64,000 bases of DNA from Taudactylus pleione (Eukaryota; Chordata; Amphibia; Anura; Myobatrachidae): contig JAUIMM010000015.1 in NCBI GenBank assembly GCA_031769625.1, positions 29,852,501 through 29,916,500 on the forward strand, given 5' to 3'. A program made the position numbers and the translations under genes. The notes under the pieces were generated by a model, which saw nothing but the letters and a program-made list of their open reading frames with translations, was not told the origin of the DNA and did not search any database. Each line of letters opens with the position of its first letter. Positions within the stretch are counted from its first letter, which is position 1. Shown here piece by piece: positions 1-9,029 of this stretch.

Positions 1-131
1 TTCTTGGCAGGGATTTGCAAAAAAAATTTAAAATAGGGACGCTTAACACTGGGTTGCAAGCTTAAATGTTTTGCTCAAAATATGAACTAACACCCCATGC
101 TGAGGACAAGTACTAATAACACCTTTTAGAT

Positions 132-300
132 CAGAGGTTCCCAAACGCAGTCCTCAAGGCTCCCCAACAGTTCAGGTTTTAGAGATATCCATGCTTGACC
201 ACAGGTGACAATTAGTACTGTACCTCAGTCATCTTTATTTAACCACCTGTGCTTAACCATGGATATCTCTAACACCTGGACTGTTGGTGTGTCTTAAAGT
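132..300. mobile_element. hAT-like MITE fragment with internal foldback
   Basis: It opens with CAGAGGTTCCCAAAC, the kind of terminus seen in hAT elements. The body is an imperfect hairpin: the stretch around 163-210 (cagttcaggttttagagat) is nearly complementary to that around 240-290 (atctctaacacctggactg). No matching right terminus or 8-bp duplication is visible, so the right end is probably truncated. The family is inferred from the terminus and foldback shape. Confidence 0.5.
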
Positions 301-912
301 CAGCGTACGGGAATCTCTGTATTCGATAGATCAATAAACAGATAGGGGTAATTCAATTCAGCGGGAAGTGCTGCTGGGCATTGCAGGCAGAATTTAATTC
401 CAAAACGGCACACTGCTTTGATATCGAGAATTGAATACCATATAGATAGGTATCTCCAACACACACACTTAGGGGCCTACTTATTAAATATTTATAACAT
501 ATTCCTCAAAAACACCCATTTTCGGGGGATACCCGTAAATGTGAAGTATCTCCCAGATGTACTATGGAAGGATCGCAGCAGATATTGGCGACAGCAGGTG
601 CAACCCCCGTAGGTTTTAGATTTCTGAAGATGTGCTGAACTACAATTCGCAAAATATACCCGGGAGAGCCCCAGCATTGGTTACTGCACATGCGTGGTCT
701 GTAGACAGCAAATGCACAGGAGTCCTGAAGAGACCACCGATTCAGTCACTTCACTTCGAGCACAGTGCAGGGACGGGCTCTATTCGGGGTCCCTGCATGT
801 GTAATTTAATACATTTGGGCTCTATAAGTGCATACTGCAATGCGATCATGGGTGCTAATATCACACCCAGATTGAATTGAGCATGTGATTATTGATAAAT
901 GGACCCCTAAGA
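301..912. other. Unassigned non-coding stretch
   Basis: No gene is visible. The motif attcaatt near 350 and its counterpart attgaatt near 873 suggest the decayed ends of a MITE, but no target duplication could be fixed. The short open frames here have no recognisable protein character. Confidence 0.4.
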
Positions 913-1354
913 CACCTGGAATAGGAATAGGCTGTGCTTTCAATAGTATCTCTAGTAGAGAGACCTGGAATAGGAATAGGCTGTGCTCTGAATAGTATCT
1001 CTAGTAGAGAGACCTGGAATAGGAATAGGCTGTGCTTTCAATAGTATCTCTAGTAGAGAGACCTGGAATAGGAATAGGCTGTGCTCTGAATAGTATCTCT
1101 AGTAGAGAGACCTGGAATAGGAATAGGCTGTGCTCTGAATAGTATCTCTAGTAGAGAGACCTGGAATAGGAATAGGCTGTGCTCTGAATAGTATCTCTAG
1201 TAGAGAGACCTGGAATAGGAATAGGCTGTGCTCTGAATAGTATCTCTAGTAGAGAGACCTGGAATAGGAATAGGCTGTGCTCTGAATAGTATCTCTAGTA
1301 GTGAGACCTGGAATAGGAATAGGCTGTGCTTTCAATAGTATCTCTAGCAGAAAT
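913..1354. repeat. 49-bp minisatellite, about 9 copies
   Basis: The landmark acctggaataggaatagg recurs at 914, 963, 1012, 1061 and so on, at an exact 49-bp spacing up to about 1353. Copies differ mainly by a tgctctgaat / tgctttcaat alternation. Each unit contains a near-palindrome, TCTCTAgTAGAGA. The array lies just downstream of the FAM241B 3' end as transcribed on the minus strand. Confidence 0.93.
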
Positions 1355-1409
1355 AAAAAGAGAAATGACTGGATTTAAAAAATATATATATTGTAGGAAA
1401 TAATAGGAA

Positions 1410-1450
1410 TTTATTTAAATTTGGGGTAGACAGAAAAATGTGGTTTTATT
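1410..1450 (-). promoter_or_regulatory. Candidate poly(A) signals for FAM241B
   Basis: Two AATAAA hexamers lie on the minus strand at 1450-1445 and 1415-1410, about 580-620 bases past the FAM241B stop codon. They fall just before the 49-bp minisatellite. The placement suits a short 3' UTR, but the region is AT-rich and the hexamers could be chance. No transcript evidence is available. Confidence 0.3.
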
Positions 1451-2028
1451 TTACATTAGATTGCGTCCATGATGTAAAAAAGAAGGTTTGCAATAGTTGT
1501 TTGAGTACAATTCACAGCATGCTCAACCAGACCAGCTTTTAGATTTACAACAAATGGTAGAGATTGGTCCCTATACTATATTGACTCAGAGATTAAATAC
1601 CTGCGCTACAAACAATGAAAATGCTTATGGTAGGTAGAAAATAATTTTATATGATATGGATATACATGCATGCTAGTGTTGCAGACTTTAATCTCAGTGT
1701 ACAAATATTGGGAGAGTAAATATTTAATAGGGAGAGTAGGAATGTATATTTATCTAGTTCCCTTTGATTAAACAACATGACTGAAATAAAGCATCCAAGA
1801 AGTCTCCTTTCTGAAATTCTGATTATTAATCATTGGTCCTAGAGTAAACTAGTTGGTCACAGCAACAACCATTAGAGAACCACCATGAAAGAGGTCCACT
1901 AAAGTTCATAACTTTGGCTCTTCTGTGAAGATCCTGAATTGGTCCACTAAAAAAAGTGATTAGGCAGCTATTCATAACCATACATAATTGTTTTCTTATC
2001 TTCCAGTTTCCATGTCCCTTTGCTCCGC

Positions 2029-2289
2029 TTATCGCTGGCTGAGGTGTGATACAAAATATATTAAGCCAACCAAGAGCAAGCCGCGTACTCCCATCATTAG
2101 TATGAGGAAGAGGAAGAGAATAGACATGACTGGTTCTACCACTTGGCTTCCAAGGTTCCAGCGTGGAAAACCCATGTTCACCAATTGCTGGTTAATGTCA
2201 GTGAAAGGGGAGCGCCCCTCCTGCCTTCTCTCATCTTGTGGAACCTGCTGTGGTCCTGTTCCAGTATTTCCTACCGTATTAAACAATCC
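2029..2289 (-). CDS. FAM241B: FAM241B, last coding exon
   Basis: This exon encodes 86 residues plus a TAA stop. I recognise FAM241B from the conserved core (DINQQLVNMGFPRWNLG), the single membrane segment beginning at VEPVMSILFLFL, and the C-terminus SHLSQR, which as I recall closely match the human protein (formerly C10orf35). The family is a small single-pass membrane protein; its role is poorly known, with a suggested link to lysosome homeostasis. The exon starts after a clean acceptor (tacacag, 2290-2296) in phase 0, so it joins the 29-codon first exon at 11365-11451 without a frame change. The spliced product is 115 residues, close to the roughly 121 of the human protein. No frameshift or internal stop is present, so the gene looks functional. 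Confidence 0.93.
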   Translation of the reverse strand, partial: GLFNTVGNTGTGPQQVPQDERRQEGRSPFTDINQQLVNMGFPRWNLGSQVVEPVMSILFLFLILMMGVRGLLLVGLIYFVSHLSQR

Positions 2290-2842
2290 CTGTGTACATA
2301 AGATTTAAAAAAACAACCGCATAAAAATTAAGAAATATTTATAAGCAAACATGACAAAGTTTAAACATCTAAACAAAGTCAAATTGTATTACAAATTATA
2401 TTAAAAAGCATGGAAATCTTTTAAAAGCAATATATAAATGTGCTGTAACTAACGTAATAAACTGTCATCTTTAATTTTACAATGCTGTAATTGTACTGAG
2501 GTCAGTGCCAGGCACTTTGCTAGGTCATCATAGCAACTAAGAAATGTTCCCCATCGACCGGCGAATACCTACCTTTACATGTGGTTCCTGGAGATTACAC
2601 ATCAAAGGATGCAACATTGTGAGATGGAAAACAGTATACGGACAATGGACACATTCTATAGTAACTTTGCATACTATTTGATTTTTATTTGTTTTCATTC
2701 CTATTCCACAAAAAGAGAATGAGAGATGTGTTTATTTTTACATTTCACATTCCATCCACTGCTAAAGCTAATAATGATGATAATATGAGATATGGTAAGA
2801 ACTTACCCTTGTTATCTCTATTTCTACGAAGTCCATAGGGTT

Positions 2843-2977
2843 CCACAGGATACCTTGGGGGTATAGGTGTGACGTCAGTCGCTGGGCACCATAGAGTTAA
2901 GCTTTTCAGCCTCCCAGGATGCACTAGGGTCACCCTCCTATACCCCGCCCCCGAGCCAAGGCACCTCAGTTAGTTAT
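2843..2977. repeat. DIRS inverted terminal repeat, 3' side
   Basis: This stretch is the inverted partner of 8564-8698. Both share the core gtgacgtcagtcgctgggca / its complement and the GC-rich box ccccgcccccgagcc. The match is nearly perfect over about 120 bases and fades at the inner edge. Confidence 0.9.
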
Positions 2978-3120
2978 CAAGCCATAGGCCGGAGGAGGAG
3001 AAGGAAGAGAGAGAAAAAAAGATCTGGACACATACAAGAATCACATTCTCACCAGAGGGAGACGGAAAACCGGTGACCAGAGCAAAGCCCATCTGCAGCA
3101 CAGGTGCGACAGGGCGGGAG

Positions 3121-3231
3121 TCCTGTGGAACCCTATGGACTTCGTAGAAATAGAGATAACAGGGGTAAGTTCTTACCATATCTCATATTTTCTACTTCAG
3201 GGTCCATAGGGTATCCACAGGATACCTTGGG
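3121..3231. repeat. DIRS internal complementary region
   Basis: The first half (3121-3188) is the reverse complement of the left outer end (2783-2850), with one mismatch seen. The second half (about 3189-3231) is the reverse complement of the right outer end (8681-8724). Together they recreate a head-to-tail junction of the two element ends. In the DIRS1 model this region bridges the ends of a linear intermediate so that a circle can be completed. Confidence 0.9.
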
Positions 3232-3252
3232 GATGTCCCAAAGCAGTATCCT

Positions 3253-4275
3253 TTAAGGGTGGGGACGCTCCTGTGCAGAAAGGAGAATCCGCCGCCCGAA
3301 GGAAGCATCCTGAGAGGCGAAGGTGTCAAACCTGTAATACCTCACGAAGGTATGGACAGAGGACCACGTAGCAGCCTTGCAGATCTGAACTGCCGAGGCA
3401 CCACGTCGAGCTGCCCACGAAGGACCCACAGACCTAGTGGAATGAGCCTTCAGAGAAGGAGGGACCGGTAGGCCTTCATGAAGATAAGCTCCAGAAATAG
3501 CCATACGGATCCAGGCTGCCAAAGTTTGCTTTGAAGCAGGCCAACCCTTTTTACGGAAGCCATAGAGGACAAACAAAGCGTCCGACTTCCTAAACGAAGA
3601 AGTGCGGTCAACATAAGTCCTTAAGGCCCGCACAACATCCAAAGAGGCCTCACCCACGGAAAGACCCGGTGAGTTAAAGACCGGAACAACTATTTCCTCG
3701 TTAACATGAAACTGGGAAACAACTTTGGGAAGAAACTCGGGCCGAGTGCGGAGCACTGCCCTGTTCCCATGAAAAACCAAGAAAGGGGGTCTACAAGAAA
3801 GAGCCCCTAACTCAGAAACACGTCTGGCCGAAGCAATGGCCAGAAGGAAAACAGTCTTAGCTGTTAGCCATTTAAGATCCACTGAGCCCAGTGGTTCCAA
3901 CGGCGGTCCTTGGAGAGCCCTCAGGACCACAGCCAAATCCCAAGGCGCCACAGGTGGAACAAAGGGCGGCTGAATGCGGAGAACACCCTGCATAAAGGTG
4001 CGCACATCCGGGATTGTAGCAATCCTACGGTGAAACCAGACAGATAGGGCCGAAACCTGTACCTTCAAAGAAGCAAGGCGAAGCCCATGATCTAGTCCCG
4101 CTTGCAGGAAGGCGAGAATCCGAGACAGACGAAACTCCCGCGGTGCATAACCTCTCGGTCGACACCACTGGAAGAACGTATGCCACACGCGATGGTATAT
4201 CCTCGCGGAAGACGGTTTCCGAGCTCGTAACATGGTACGCACCACAGAGCTGGAAAACCCCCGGGACCTCAGCAT
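3253..4275 (-). CDS. DIRS tyrosine recombinase (integrase)
   Basis: The product is a 340-residue recombinase that would integrate circular element DNA in the nucleus. The catalytic set of the lambda-integrase superfamily is visible: the first arginine in ASARRVSEL (about residue 152), HSTR giving the H-x-x-R pair (about 278 and 281), and the nucleophile tyrosine in FVRYYRFD (about 313 or 314). An N-terminal helical DNA-binding region (SARIYHRVWHTFFQWC) precedes it. I chose the ATG at 4275 because it overlaps the stop of the RT ORF in the string ATGCTGA and comes just before the recombinase homology. The same frame stays open upstream to an ATG at 6114, giving 953 codons, but those 613 extra residues lie over the RT gene in another frame and resemble nothing I recognise. 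Confidence 0.9.
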   Translation of the reverse strand: MLRSRGFSSSVVRTMLRARKPSSARIYHRVWHTFFQWCRPRGYAPREFRLSRILAFLQAGLDHGLRLASLKVQVSALSVWFHRRIATIPDVRTFMQGVLRIQPPFVPPVAPWDLAVVLRALQGPPLEPLGSVDLKWLTAKTVFLLAIASARRVSELGALSCRPPFLVFHGNRAVLRTRPEFLPKVVSQFHVNEEIVVPVFNSPGLSVGEASLDVVRALRTYVDRTSSFRKSDALFVLYGFRKKGWPASKQTLAAWIRMAISGAYLHEGLPVPPSLKAHSTRSVGPSWAARRGASAVQICKAATWSSVHTFVRYYRFDTFASQDASFGRRILLSAQERPHP

Positions 4276-6395
4276 GGCCGTCTCAACAGCCACGCCGTCA
4301 AAGACAGCCGAGTCAGGTCTGGGTGAAGGCAAGGACCCTGAGACAGAAGGTCCGGTCGTAGCGGCAACCGCAGAGGACTGTCCACGGACAGACCCTGAAG
4401 GTCTGAGAACCAGTGCCGTCTGGGCCACGCGGGAGCTATCAACAGGAGCGTCCCTCCTTCCTGTTTGAATTTCCGGATTACCCGTGGAAGAAGGGAGACC
4501 GGAGGGAACAGGTATGCGAACCGGAACGTCCACCGGACGGACAGAGCATCCACCAGAGACGCCCCTTCGTCTCTTGTGCGAGACCCGTACACCGGCAACT
4601 TGTTGTTGTGCCGGGACGCCATGAGGTCGATTTCTGGAAGACCCCACCTGTCCACCAGTAGTTGAAAAACGTCCGGGTGCAGGGACCATTCCCCCGGATG
4701 AACGTCCTGGCGACTTAGAAAGTCTGCCTCCCAATTTAGCACTCCCGGGATGAAGACCGCTGATATGGCCGGAAGATTGCGCTCCGCCCAAACCAGGATC
4801 CGAGAGACCTCTACGAGAGCCGCCCGACTGCGAGTTCCTCCTTGCCTGTTTATGTAGGCCACGGTGGTAGCGTTGTCCGACTGGACCTGCACCGGGCGAC
4901 CCTGGAGAAACCGCTGTGCCTGCTGGAGAGCATTGAAGACCGCACGGAGTTCCAAGATATTTATTGGAAGCTCCGCTTCTGTCGGCGTCCACCTGCCCTG
5001 GAACAAGTGTGGACCCGAAACTGCTCCCCAGCCCCGAAGACTGGCGTCCGTTGTCAACAGGACCCAATTTGGAACCCAGAACGGACGTCCCTTGTTGAGG
5101 TGGGTCGTCTGTAACCACCACGCAAGGGACAGGCGAACCTCCTGGGTGAGCACAATCGTCTGGGACTTCAGAGACTGAGGCAGCCCGTTCCACTTGGACA
5201 GGATCAGGTGCTGCAGAGGTCTGGAGTGAAACTGGGCGTATTCCACCATGTCGAACACCGACACCATGGAGCCCAGTAACCTCATCGCCGAGTGTAAGGA
5301 CACCCGGCGGCTGTGCAGGCAACTGCGCACCCTTGACTGTAAAGCAGAGATCTTGTCCTCCGTCACGAAGATCCTTTGCTGTCCCGAGTCCAATAAGGCT
5401 CCAAGATGCAGAATCCTCCGAGACGGGATTAGAGTGGACTTCTGCCAGTTGATTAGCCAGCCGTGCCGTTGCAGCAGTGCAATGGTCAGGTCCAAGTGGC
5501 GTAACAGGAGCTCTGGAGATCCTGCCACCAATAACAGGTCGTCCAAATACGGCAACATGCGGACTCCCTGCAGCCGCAGAGAAGCCGCCATGACCGCCAT
5601 CACCTTGGTGAAAACACGTGGTGCTGTTGCCAGGCCAAAAGGTAACGCCCGAAACTGGAAGTGGTCGCTGCGGATTGCAAACCTGAGGAACTGTTGATGG
5701 CGCAAAAGAATAGGGACATGCAGGTAAGCGTCCTGTATGTCCAATGACACCATGTAGTCCCCAGGTTCCAGCGCCAGAATGATGGACCGTAGGGTCTCCA
5801 TCCGAAACTTCGGGACCCGCAAAGACTTGTTGAGTGCTTTGAGGTTGAGAATCGGACGATATGACCCATTGGGTTTCTGTACCAAAAATAGATTTGAATA
5901 GAAACCCTGGCCCCTCTGGGAGAATGGAACAGGCACTATAACTCCAGTCTGGATCATAGTGTGCAATACCTTCCGCAGCTCCGTAGCCTTGTTCCGGTCT
6001 GATGGTAGACCCGTGGTGAAGAAGCGAGCCGGGGGTCTGTGCCGGAAGGAGAGGGCGTATCCGTGGGAAACCACCTCCAGAACCCAAGTGTCTGTCGTAG
6101 TGGTCGACCAACACTGGGCGAACTGTAGCAGGCGGCCTCCCACCCTGGGATCCCCCAAAGGGAGGCCCGGACCGTCAGGCCGCAGGCTTGTCATCTGGCT
6201 TGGGGGCCGGACGTCAGGTACTCCATGCCTGCTTCCGGGGCTTGACCGATTTCTTAGGGCCAGCCTGTCGAGGAAACGACTGTGGTTTGGGCCTGCCCTG
6301 GGCCCTAGATGACCGAAAGGACGATGGTCCCGAACCAGAAGGAGCAGCAGCCGACGGGAGACAAGCAGATTTGGCTGCCGCCAGCGTGGCCACAA
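4269..6395 (-). CDS. DIRS reverse transcriptase / RNase H
   Basis: The ORF is 708 residues. The reverse transcriptase carries its template-fingers motif (LVQKPNGSYRPILNLK) and the YLDD active site at about residues 283-286. RNase H follows, with acidic residues at about D450 (TTDAS), E482 (NILELRAV) and D507 (QSDNATT). After RNase H comes a stretch with IDLMASRHN and APAWPRRHWF, typical of DIRS elements; in some family members this region is assigned to an adenine methyltransferase, but I cannot show the catalytic motif here. The enzyme would copy element RNA to DNA. It overlaps the Gag-like ORF by about 180 bases in the +1 frame and the recombinase ORF by a few bases. The first ATG is used as a nominal start; true initiation could differ. 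Confidence 0.93.
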   Translation of the reverse strand: MWPRWRQPNLLVSRRLLLLLVRDHRPFGHLGPRAGPNHSRFLDRLALRNRSSPGSRHGVPDVRPPSQMTSLRPDGPGLPLGDPRVGGRLLQFAQCWSTTTTDTWVLEVVSHGYALSFRHRPPARFFTTGLPSDRNKATELRKVLHTMIQTGVIVPVPFSQRGQGFYSNLFLVQKPNGSYRPILNLKALNKSLRVPKFRMETLRSIILALEPGDYMVSLDIQDAYLHVPILLRHQQFLRFAIRSDHFQFRALPFGLATAPRVFTKVMAVMAASLRLQGVRMLPYLDDLLLVAGSPELLLRHLDLTIALLQRHGWLINWQKSTLIPSRRILHLGALLDSGQQRIFVTEDKISALQSRVRSCLHSRRVSLHSAMRLLGSMVSVFDMVEYAQFHSRPLQHLILSKWNGLPQSLKSQTIVLTQEVRLSLAWWLQTTHLNKGRPFWVPNWVLLTTDASLRGWGAVSGPHLFQGRWTPTEAELPINILELRAVFNALQQAQRFLQGRPVQVQSDNATTVAYINRQGGTRSRAALVEVSRILVWAERNLPAISAVFIPGVLNWEADFLSRQDVHPGEWSLHPDVFQLLVDRWGLPEIDLMASRHNNKLPVYGSRTRDEGASLVDALSVRWTFRFAYLFPPVSLLPRVIRKFKQEGGTLLLIAPAWPRRHWFSDLQGLSVDSPLRLPLRPDLLSQGPCLHPDLTRLSLTAWLLRRPC

Positions 6396-7635
6396 TCTTA
6401 TCCAGATCCGGACCGAAGAGAACTTCTCCGGTAAACGGCAACGCTTCCAGACCTTTCTTGGAATCTGCGTCCGCCTTCCAGGATCGCAGCCACAAGGTGC
6501 GACGAGCAGCTACCGCTGCTGAAGAAATTCTAGACACCAGAGTACTAATGTCTAGAGCCGCCTCGTTGATGTAGGTGGCCGAATCACGGAGATTGCCAAT
6601 CAACTCCGCCTGTTCGGCCGGACAGTCGGATTCAAAAGAAGCCTCTAATGAATCCGCCCAGCGCTCCATCGCTCTGGCAACCCAGCAAATGGCCATAGCC
6701 GGCCGTGCTGCCCCCCCTGCAAGGGAATAAGCGGACTTCAGGCAGATTTCTACCTTGCGGTCCGTAGCATCCTTAAGGGAGGACATGGATGGCATCGGCA
6801 ATGTGGCACTACGGACAAGACGGGTCACGTGAGAATCCACCTGTGGAGGGGATTCCCACTTAGCAAAATAATTATCCGCGAACGGATAAGCCACCGCCAG
6901 GCGTCTCTGCGGCTGGTATCTTTTGCCAGGTTGTTTCCACGCCTCCTCTAAATGGTCCACCAACTGACCCGAAAGAGGAAAGACTGTGGCATCGCCCTTC
7001 ACATCTTTGAAAAAGGCATACTTAGATTTAGCCGCTGGGGGAACTTCGTCCTCAATCACCAAGGCTGTGCGGACCGCCCGAATAAGTCCAGGAATATATA
7101 CTTTGGACTTAGCATCAGCGTCCTTAGTATGGAGAGGTTTCTGATCGTAAGGATCCAGAATCTCCCCATCATCAGACGTCCCTTCGTCATCCTCATAAGG
7201 AGCGGACAGAGACGCCACCGGCCTTTTATGAGGCCGCATCACAGACTCCCCTTGCAACACATCCGACAAGTGCTGTACAGAACTCGTCAGGGAGTTAACC
7301 CACGCTGGCTCCTGAGAACCCGGGAGCGGGGAAATAGGGAGACTGTGGGGTACCACCAATTGTCGTGGGAACCCCTGCATGGGTGACGACACCACAGACT
7401 GCTGGGACAAACCCATCGGAGTAAACGCGGGCTGCGGAGCTAACTGGCCCACTAAAGCTGTTAACGCCTGAGCGAAACAAGCCCAGGGCGGCTCCTGTAC
7501 CGGTGCTGTAACCGTAATAGGCCGCGCCATGGACAAACACTGCCGGCAAAGGCCCTCCGCGCTACCCTCCCCCTCCGCTAACGGTACTTTGCACGTGGTA
7601 CACTGTAGCCGGAGGGGAAAATCACTTTCAGACAT
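6214..7635 (-). CDS. DIRS Gag-like protein
   Basis: The first ORF of the element, 473 residues, without internal stops. Near the N-terminus are two CxxC pairs, C12/C15 and C30/C33, which look like a small zinc-binding knuckle. The middle has an acidic patch (APYEDDEGTSDDGE) and the end is basic and serine-rich, ending KPRKQAWST. Position upstream of RT and length fit the Gag-like ORF of vertebrate DIRS elements, which is presumed to package element RNA. The sequence itself is poorly conserved in the family, so the name rests mainly on position. The start at 7635 is the first ATG after the GC-rich leader. Confidence 0.82.
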   Translation of the reverse strand: MSESDFPLRLQCTTCKVPLAEGEGSAEGLCRQCLSMARPITVTAPVQEPPWACFAQALTALVGQLAPQPAFTPMGLSQQSVVSSPMQGFPRQLVVPHSLPISPLPGSQEPAWVNSLTSSVQHLSDVLQGESVMRPHKRPVASLSAPYEDDEGTSDDGEILDPYDQKPLHTKDADAKSKVYIPGLIRAVRTALVIEDEVPPAAKSKYAFFKDVKGDATVFPLSGQLVDHLEEAWKQPGKRYQPQRRLAVAYPFADNYFAKWESPPQVDSHVTRLVRSATLPMPSMSSLKDATDRKVEICLKSAYSLAGGAARPAMAICWVARAMERWADSLEASFESDCPAEQAELIGNLRDSATYINEAALDISTLVSRISSAAVAARRTLWLRSWKADADSKKGLEALPFTGEVLFGPDLDKIVATLAAAKSACLPSAAAPSGSGPSSFRSSRAQGRPKPQSFPRQAGPKKSVKPRKQAWST

Positions 7636-8563
7636 GATGGCACCACGTATGTGACCTCTCTCACCAATTAAGTATTAAATAGGCGAGAGACCACCCTGCA
7701 GCACCGCACCGCAAGGGCTTTAGCAGAAAGAACAGGGACAGTAATAAAGCTGACAGTTTAGAGAAGAAAAGTTACAGGCAGCGCTAGCAGTCACATACAA
7801 TGCAGAGAAATAACAATTCCTGCACTAACAGCGCTGATCACTCAACTACACAGACACAGGGTCTGGTAGGACACAGCGCTGCATACACAGACCTGAGCCA
7901 CAGCGGAGGAGAGGTATGCGGGGGACCCAGACCACGATGCTTCCGTCCAGCGCTTCCAGCAGCGTTCACCATGCGTTCTGGAGAAGATGGCCGCCGAGGA
8001 GCAGAGAGGAGGCTGGCCTGGGGGAGGAGCGCTGCCACAGGACCAGTCGGCAGCATGCAGAGAGGGCTGTGTGCAGCGGGGGAGGCGCCGGCTGTTAGAC
8101 AGGGAAGGCGCGCTCCCCTGGCATGCATTTAACCCCTGGGACGCCGCAGCGCTACCGCTCTGCTGCGGTCCGCTGTCCCAGGGGGTAGTGGAAAGCGCAG
8201 GTTGGTCGCCTGGCTCCACGCTGCAGCCAGTCCCCAGGGAGCCCCCTGCCTGGGGACTTAGGACCATGTGACCAGCGGGGACCCACCGCGGGACCCCGCT
8301 GCTTACCTTTGTCCCCCTTGGATCCGGCCATGGTCCGGAACATCTGGGGTCACCGCTAGCTGTGACCCCAGATGCTCACCAGCATCCCCGGATCGGTACC
8401 GGCGTTCTGGTACCGGCGGGGGTGTAGGGAAGACAGCATGGACGTCAGGACTGACTGTCCATGCTGTACATCCAGATGTGCAGCCACAGCTGCACTGAAG
8501 AAAGCTTCAGGGGCTTTTCTAGCCCCCCACTCCGACAGGTGCACCCGACGCCGGCCGGGCACC
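7636..8563 (-). promoter_or_regulatory. DIRS 5' leader region
   Basis: About 930 bases between the right inverted terminal repeat and the Gag-like start. It is GC-rich and packed with CpG, unlike the AT-rich flanks. Several short open frames on both strands here look like by-products of the base composition. By position it should contain the element's promoter or untranslated leader, but no specific promoter motif is assigned. Confidence 0.5.
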
Positions 8564-8698
8564 AAACTAAACTGGGGTGCCTTGGCTCGGGGGCGGGGTA
8601 TAGGAGGGGGACCCTAGTGCATCCTGGGAGGCTGAAAAGCTTAACTCTATGGTGCCCAGCGACTGACGTCACACCTATACCCCCAAGGTATCCTGTGG
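8564..8698. repeat. DIRS inverted terminal repeat, 5' side
   Basis: Inverted partner of 2843-2977, including the box ggctcgggggcggggtatag and the segment cagcgactgacgtcacacc. The outermost bases to 8724 are unique to this end and are mirrored in the internal complementary region. Confidence 0.9.
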
Positions 8699-9029
8699 AT
8701 ACCCTATGGACCCTGAAGTAGAAAGTAAAGGCAGCATGAAATCCTGGCAACACGACCACTTGTGATGTGGAGGAAACGTTAAGGTGCTCCAGGACGCATT
8801 GGGTGTTAAGCTTCCTGGTTCCAGAGAAGCCGGAAAAACGGCATCACAGCAAATTGTTTTTAAATAATCATTACTGTCTGGTTAAATGCCTCATGTCCTG
8901 ATATTCTTCTTAAAATGTTTTAAGATGTGACTAGTATTTCATAACTTCACCAGTTTAAAGGTCAAGCAGAAACCATTGCAGCGTAGCTAATAGGTAAACA
9001 TACAATCATTAAAATACATACAAATTAAC

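Larger units (their letters stand above)
2783..8724 (-). mobile_element. DIRS-type tyrosine-recombinase retrotransposon, apparently full length
   Basis: The element reads on the minus strand, the same direction as its host gene. It has inverted terminal repeats (2843-2977 and 8564-8698), three long overlapping ORFs in the order Gag-like, RT/RNase H, tyrosine recombinase, and an internal complementary region (3121-3231) whose halves match the two outer ends. This is the DIRS1 architecture; such elements are thought to replicate through a circular DNA and to integrate with a tyrosine recombinase, so no target-site duplication is expected, and none is visible. The three ORFs lack premature stops. 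The outer limits are set where the match to the internal complementary region stops, with a one- or two-base A overlap at the junction. Confidence 0.93.

Noticed and set aside
1988..2308. 106-codon plus-strand frame
   Set aside because: Antisense shadow of the FAM241B last exon.
5248..5697. 149-codon plus-strand frame
   Set aside because: Antisense shadow of the DIRS RT gene.
2783..8724. LTR retrotransposon or endogenous retrovirus
   Set aside because: The terminal repeats are inverted, there is no protease or DDE integrase, and a tyrosine recombinase is present.
7800..8759. Several open frames in the DIRS leader on both strands
   Set aside because: High GC makes stops rare. None resembles a protein, and they disagree between strands.
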